Source: Candidatus Halomonas stercoripullorum (lineage in GTDB: Bacteria; Pseudomonadota; Gammaproteobacteria; Pseudomonadales; Halomonadaceae). Taken from it: a stretch of 8,819 nucleotides of DNA. Positions 5,577 to 8,819 of this stretch are shown one piece after another. The stretch covers positions 1 to 8,819 of the forward strand of contig DXFC01000055.1 in the NCBI GenBank assembly GCA_019114645.1, given 5' to 3'. The stretch's first letter is position 1; each line of letters begins with the position of its first letter. The notes beneath the pieces are model-generated. The model was given only the letters and a program-made list of their open reading frames with translations. It was not told where the DNA came from and did not search any database. The position numbers and the translations under genes are program-made.

Positions 5577-6816
5577 TGAAAATCTCTCCTCTATCCGGGC
5601 TATTCCAGGTAGCAAACTTACCTTTTTTTCTTTGCAAAGCTTTTGGTATGGCCAAGACTACAGTCAACATATTTAAAAACCAATAAACCAGTGGATACCA
5701 AATGCACCAAAAGGCGCAGCGGAAAATATCTTTTTCATAGCGGCTATCAATTGTGAAGCTGACAATAAATTGCAAAATATTTATTGCCAGTAGTGTGCTA
5801 AAGAAATAAGGCGCGTAGAAAGAGAGGTATTTATATTTTGAAGTTTCCAAGGGGAGGGAAAACATCCATAATATAATCAAAAATAGAGTCGAGTAACACC
5901 ATGTCACGCTAGTAATATATTCGAGCAAAAGAGGCCAGAAGCGACGATTTTTCCATTTGGTCGTCTGTGAAAAATATCTGAGAAAGACTTCTGCTCCCCC
6001 TTGCGCCCAGCGAAGGCGTTGGCGAAACAGGCCACTTAACGTTTCAGGCATCAACACCCAACAAAGTGCGCGTGGCTCGTAACGCACATGCCCTCCAGCC
6101 AACTGCAAGCGCCAACTGATATCAATATCTTCTGTCACCATATCCGTCTTCCAGCCCTGGACCTCTTCGAGTGCGCTTCTGCGAAACGCGCACACGACTC
6201 CTGAAATAGTAAAAACCATGCCGTAAATACGCTGAGCTCGCTTGATCAGGCCGATAATGGAAGAAAACTCTCCTGTTTGGATCTTGCCTATGACAGTGGA
6301 GCGAGTTCTGACTCTGGGGTTACCCGTCACACCGCTGACCTTGGGACTCTGGACAAAGTGGTCCACCATATAACTTATGGCGTCATAATCGAGAATAGCG
6401 TCACCATCAATTCCTACTATAATGCTACCCGAAGCTTCCGACAGGCCATGATTGAGGGCACTGGCTTTGCCCTGGTTGGCCTGGTGCAAGACTTTTAAAC
6501 CAGAGAAATTTATACTCAGCTTTTCGAGTTTCTCAGCTGTATCGTCATAACTGCCATCATTAATAGCGATGACTTCAAGTTTTGGGTAGTTTTGCTTGAA
6601 AAGGTGACCTACCGTTTCATTGATATTAGGACCTTCGTTGTGACAGGGAAGTAGTACAGTAACGGTAGGCGCGTCGATACTCCAGTAATGTTGGGCTGGC
6701 CATGCTTGTTTTCTTTCCCAGTGAAGATAGAAATAGATGCCGCCGCAAATCCATATCGTGGCCATGGCGCCTGGATAAGCAAAAGTGAAAATAGAGAGAA
6801 AATCAAGGGCGGTCAT
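5566..6816 (-). CDS. pgaC: PgaC, poly-beta-1,6-N-acetyl-D-glucosamine synthase
   Basis: PgaC is a processive family-2 glycosyltransferase in the inner membrane that polymerises UDP-GlcNAc into poly-beta-1,6-GlcNAc and moves the chain to the periplasm. The 416-aa length is close to E. coli PgaC (about 440). The catalytic domain carries TVLLPCHNE (53-61), INDGS (85-89), NQGKASALNHG (114-124), IDGDA with D137 and D139 (136-140), the TED acid motif (228-230) and QRLRW (266-270), so all GT2 active-site motifs are present. One N-terminal membrane segment (about 8-31) and hydrophobic segments around 297-321, 333-353 and 366-391 flank it. The ATG overlaps the pgaB stop as ATGA, with GGAG seven bases upstream inside pgaB. 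Activity is expected to depend on PgaD and cyclic di-GMP, by homology. Confidence 0.96.
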   Translation of the reverse strand: MTALDFLSIFTFAYPGAMATIWICGGIYFYLHWERKQAWPAQHYWSIDAPTVTVLLPCHNEGPNINETVGHLFKQNYPKLEVIAINDGSYDDTAEKLEKLSINFSGLKVLHQANQGKASALNHGLSEASGSIIVGIDGDAILDYDAISYMVDHFVQSPKVSGVTGNPRVRTRSTVIGKIQTGEFSSIIGLIKRAQRIYGMVFTISGVVCAFRRSALEEVQGWKTDMVTEDIDISWRLQLAGGHVRYEPRALCWVLMPETLSGLFRQRLRWAQGGAEVFLRYFSQTTKWKNRRFWPLLLEYITSVTWCYSTLFLIILWMFSLPLETSKYKYLSFYAPYFFSTLLAINILQFIVSFTIDSRYEKDIFRCAFWCIWYPLVYWFLNMLTVVLAIPKALQRKKGKFATWNSPDRGEIFNEK

Positions 6817-8771
6817 GGCGAGACTCCGAATCTCTTGCCTAGCGAAAAGTGTGGCCTTAAAACCCTCGTATCCGGATGATTGTTATAAAAATCATCCGGA
6901 TAGTATCCGATATTTTGAATGCCTTGTTGCTTCAAGATATTTATCCACTCAACTAGGATTTCATTAGGCACAGGGCTGTTGTCACGCCAGTCTCGGGTTT
7001 GCAATTCGAAAACGAGCTTTTTTTCCGGTACAAGGGCAAGTGATCGTCTTGCCAACTCTTCCAGCCAGCGTTCCGGGTTTTCTGCCTCCTCCATATAAGG
7101 CATGGCCATGACCGCCACGTAGTCGTATGCTGCGGAAAAGTTAGGAGCCGATTGTGAAAACCACGCCTGGCTCTGTGGTTCAAGAATGGGTAGCGCAAAA
7201 ATGTTGCGCGAGGTCGTGAAGCCTTTATTATCAGATTGACGATAATAGTTAGCTGCTTCCCTCAACTCCAGGGTGAACTGGGTAAGAAAGGTAGTTTTCC
7301 GCTGTGTCCATTCCTGAAGCAGGGCCTCATCCTGACGAATCTGGCCGACGTCGGCGGGCAGATGCCACTGCCTTTCATAAATAGCCAAGGCTTCCTCGCT
7401 ACTGTCCTCGAAGTCGGTCAGAAAGGCATCATCATGGAATAAGAGACCATCAAACTTCGTCAGGCGGCCGAGGTCCTGATATATCTCGTTAATAATGCTT
7501 CGATTAGAGATAGAAAATGGAGAAAGACGAAGATAATGTTCTGACCCTATCTGACCAGTTCTTGCGTCCGTGACATATTGATGGCCTGGACCCAGGTCGA
7601 AGGCAAGAACTGGCATCCAGGCATAGACTTTTACATTAGCTCTCTTTTTCAACTGCCAGGCGACACGATTGAACAGGTCCGCCCGCATGGGGAGGTGACG
7701 GTTCGGAAAGTAAAGGGCGTCTGCCACGCCATTGCCGTCGGGGTCGGCAAAGGCTTGTAGATAGACAGTGCTAATGCCGAAACGGTAGATCCGCTCGACT
7801 AGCAGGTCCAGATTGGCTTCTTGCTGAACAGGATCGGGGTCATACACATAGTCGAGATCGACATGGACGATTCTCAAGTCGTCTCGTTCCCAGACGCCGT
7901 TGCCAAGTATCTCTTCAAAAGTTTGCAAGCTGGTTTCCTGGTCAATGAGATAACGTCCCATGACCCGTGTGCCGTCACTGATCTTGTTGACTTGGCTCAA
8001 CAAGCTGAAGGTGTGGGGCATTCCGTATTCAGCCGCGATATCGAGGGTCGCCTGGCTGTAGGCGCCATAGGGCCATACCATAATGCGTGGCGACGCTTGC
8101 GTGATATTGGCCAGTTGCTGACTCGCATTTTGCATGTCGCGCTGGATGCGGTGCAGGTATTCTGCTTCGCTTTCATAACCGGAGGGCTGCCAGCGGCTGG
8201 TGACGGCGGCCGCTTGCTGGTTGCCTTGTGGGTTGCCTGTCACGCCATAGTGCAGGTTGTAGGTGTGTGAGGCGATTTCGACAAGCGGGTCGTCGTGCAG
8301 CTCCTTGAGCTGCTCACGTGTCATGAAGCGGCTGCGATTCAGGTGGGTGTCGCCATATACCACCGAGTCACTGGCAGGAGTATCAATCCAGCTGCCCACA
8401 ACCGCCGTGATCGCGGGGTAGTCGTATAGCTTGAGCAGGGGGTAGACGATGTCGTAGAAGCTGCGGTAACCGTCATCAAATGTCAATAAAATCGCTTTGT
8501 CGGGAAGGGGGGCTGTGCCGGCTTCGGCATCCAGAATCTGCTGGAATGAGACAGGGTGATAGCCTCGAGTGCGGATCAGGTTGAAGTGCTCAATCAGGCG
8601 TGTTCGCGTAATTGTCTGGGGCAGCAGGGTAGTGTCGGGGCTCGCTTCCAGGTCGACGACATCGTGATAGCTGATGACCACGAAATCCCCGCTTTCCCGT
8701 GCCGCCATGGCCGGAGGCATGAGGAAAAATCCCAGCGCTAGACTTAGAACAATGAAGCCCCTGATGCTCAT
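6813..8771 (-). CDS. pgaB: PgaB, poly-GlcNAc N-deacetylase and glycoside hydrolase
   Basis: PgaB works in the periplasm on poly-beta-1,6-GlcNAc: its N-terminal CE4 domain removes some acetyl groups, which export and biofilm function require, and its C-terminal GH153 domain can cleave partly deacetylated polymer. The 652-aa product shows CE4 motifs TFDDGY (97-102), H169 and H174 in SHTYNLH, and WPYGAY (233-238). The C-terminal domain shows HVDLDYVYD (303-311), STVYLQAFADPDG (334-346), YAWMPVLAFDL (383-393), the catalytic-region LFHDDA (444-449) and YYPDDF (623-628), very like E. coli PgaB. An N-terminal signal peptide ends near AMA (21-23). There is no lipobox and no cysteine anywhere, unlike the E. 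coli lipoprotein. I chose ATG 8771 because GGAGG precedes it by five bases; GTG 8783 would overlap that site. It shares ATGA junctions with both pgaA and pgaC. Confidence 0.96.
   Translation of the reverse strand: MSIRGFIVLSLALGFFLMPPAMAARESGDFVVISYHDVVDLEASPDTTLLPQTITRTRLIEHFNLIRTRGYHPVSFQQILDAEAGTAPLPDKAILLTFDDGYRSFYDIVYPLLKLYDYPAITAVVGSWIDTPASDSVVYGDTHLNRSRFMTREQLKELHDDPLVEIASHTYNLHYGVTGNPQGNQQAAAVTSRWQPSGYESEAEYLHRIQRDMQNASQQLANITQASPRIMVWPYGAYSQATLDIAAEYGMPHTFSLLSQVNKISDGTRVMGRYLIDQETSLQTFEEILGNGVWERDDLRIVHVDLDYVYDPDPVQQEANLDLLVERIYRFGISTVYLQAFADPDGNGVADALYFPNRHLPMRADLFNRVAWQLKKRANVKVYAWMPVLAFDLGPGHQYVTDARTGQIGSEHYLRLSPFSISNRSIINEIYQDLGRLTKFDGLLFHDDAFLTDFEDSSEEALAIYERQWHLPADVGQIRQDEALLQEWTQRKTTFLTQFTLELREAANYYRQSDNKGFTTSRNIFALPILEPQSQAWFSQSAPNFSAAYDYVAVMAMPYMEEAENPERWLEELARRSLALVPEKKLVFELQTRDWRDNSPVPNEILVEWINILKQQGIQNIGYYPDDFYNNHPDTRVLRPHFSLGKRFGVSP
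6869..6902. repeat. Perfect 13-bp inverted repeat at the 3' end of pgaB
   Basis: Arms 6869-6881 (TATCCGGATGATT) and 6890-6902 (AATCATCCGGATA) are perfectly complementary with an 8-base AT-rich loop. The hairpin lies in the pgaB codons for the conserved GYYPDDF region and the residues after it, about 53 bp upstream of the pgaC start on the transcript. A further TATCCGATA follows at 6904-6912. No T-run follows on the minus strand, so it is not a standard terminator; an RNA processing or stability element inside the operon is possible. Confidence 0.65.
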
Positions 8772-8819
8772 AGGAACCTCCACACCAGGGCACCTGTTAT
8801 TACCGTGTCATATTCGGCC
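8768..8819 (-). CDS. pgaA: PgaA C-terminus (outer-membrane exporter), only the last 16 codons
   Basis: Read on the minus strand from the window edge, one frame gives AEYDTVITGALVWRFL and then a TGA that overlaps the pgaB ATG as ATGA. Alternating hydrophobic residues ending in WRF plus one residue are what the last strand of an outer-membrane beta-barrel looks like. The position directly upstream of pgaB is where pgaA lies in E. coli and relatives. PgaA is the porin through which poly-GlcNAc leaves the cell. The fragment is too short to identify by sequence alone, so the call rests on context. Confidence 0.55.
   Translation of the reverse strand, partial: AEYDTVITGALVWRFL
8777..8781 (-). promoter_or_regulatory. 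Ribosome binding site that fixes the pgaB start
   Basis: GGAGG on the minus strand sits five bases before ATG 8771. It lies inside the end of the pgaA frame, so pgaB translation is probably coupled to pgaA while keeping its own strong site. Confidence 0.7.

Noticed and set aside
5577..5615. Upstream ATG giving a 13-residue longer PgaD
   Set aside because: The start at 5576 has an AGGAG about 9 bases upstream, and the longer form would overlap pgaC by 50 bp without a clear binding site.
8772..8783. GTG start at 8783 giving a 4-residue longer PgaB
   Set aside because: It lies on top of the GGAGG that serves the ATG at 8771.

Overview
The window reads as chromosomal DNA of a gammaproteobacterium. 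The gene set (argC, hemJ, thiD, hemL, then a pga exopolysaccharide operon), the protein sequences and the moderately high GC of the left half fit a Halomonas-like marine or halophilic genus. That assignment is inference from remembered families, not from a search.

Left half (1-4852), GC about 55-63% in the stretches I counted. A 5' fragment of argC (arginine biosynthesis) lies on the minus strand. An 83-bp divergent gap separates it from a plus-strand cluster: hemJ (protoporphyrinogen IX oxidase), thiD (HMP/HMP-P kinase), hemL (glutamate-1-semialdehyde aminomutase), and a 420-aa two-domain protein with a worn-down aminoglycoside-phosphotransferase-like half and an intact P-loop kinase half. 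HemJ and HemL act late and early in heme synthesis. The most unusual point is that thiD has no stop codon of its own. Its frame runs through a 44-residue linker-like stretch straight into hemL, although hemL keeps a Shine-Dalgarno sequence and ATG.

Right half (4860-8819). At about 4853 the base composition drops sharply, to roughly 30-40% GC. A small secreted protein of unknown function (119 aa) comes first on the plus strand. It meets the minus-strand pga operon tail to tail, with a 15-bp overlap of coding ends. Read in its own direction the operon is pgaA (last 16 codons only), pgaB, pgaC, pgaD. Its genes are joined by ATGA or short overlaps, so translation is probably coupled. The products would polymerise, partly deacetylate and export poly-beta-1,6-N-acetylglucosamine for biofilm. 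GC falls along the operon from pgaB to pgaD.

No tRNA, rRNA, CRISPR array, insertion sequence or phage gene is visible. The only gap longer than 50 bp is the argC/hemJ spacer. Items for a second look are the thiD-hemL frame fusion, the degenerate pseudokinase half of the 420-aa protein, the lack of a lipobox in PgaB, a perfect 13-bp hairpin at the end of pgaB, and the uncharacterised secreted protein beside pgaD.
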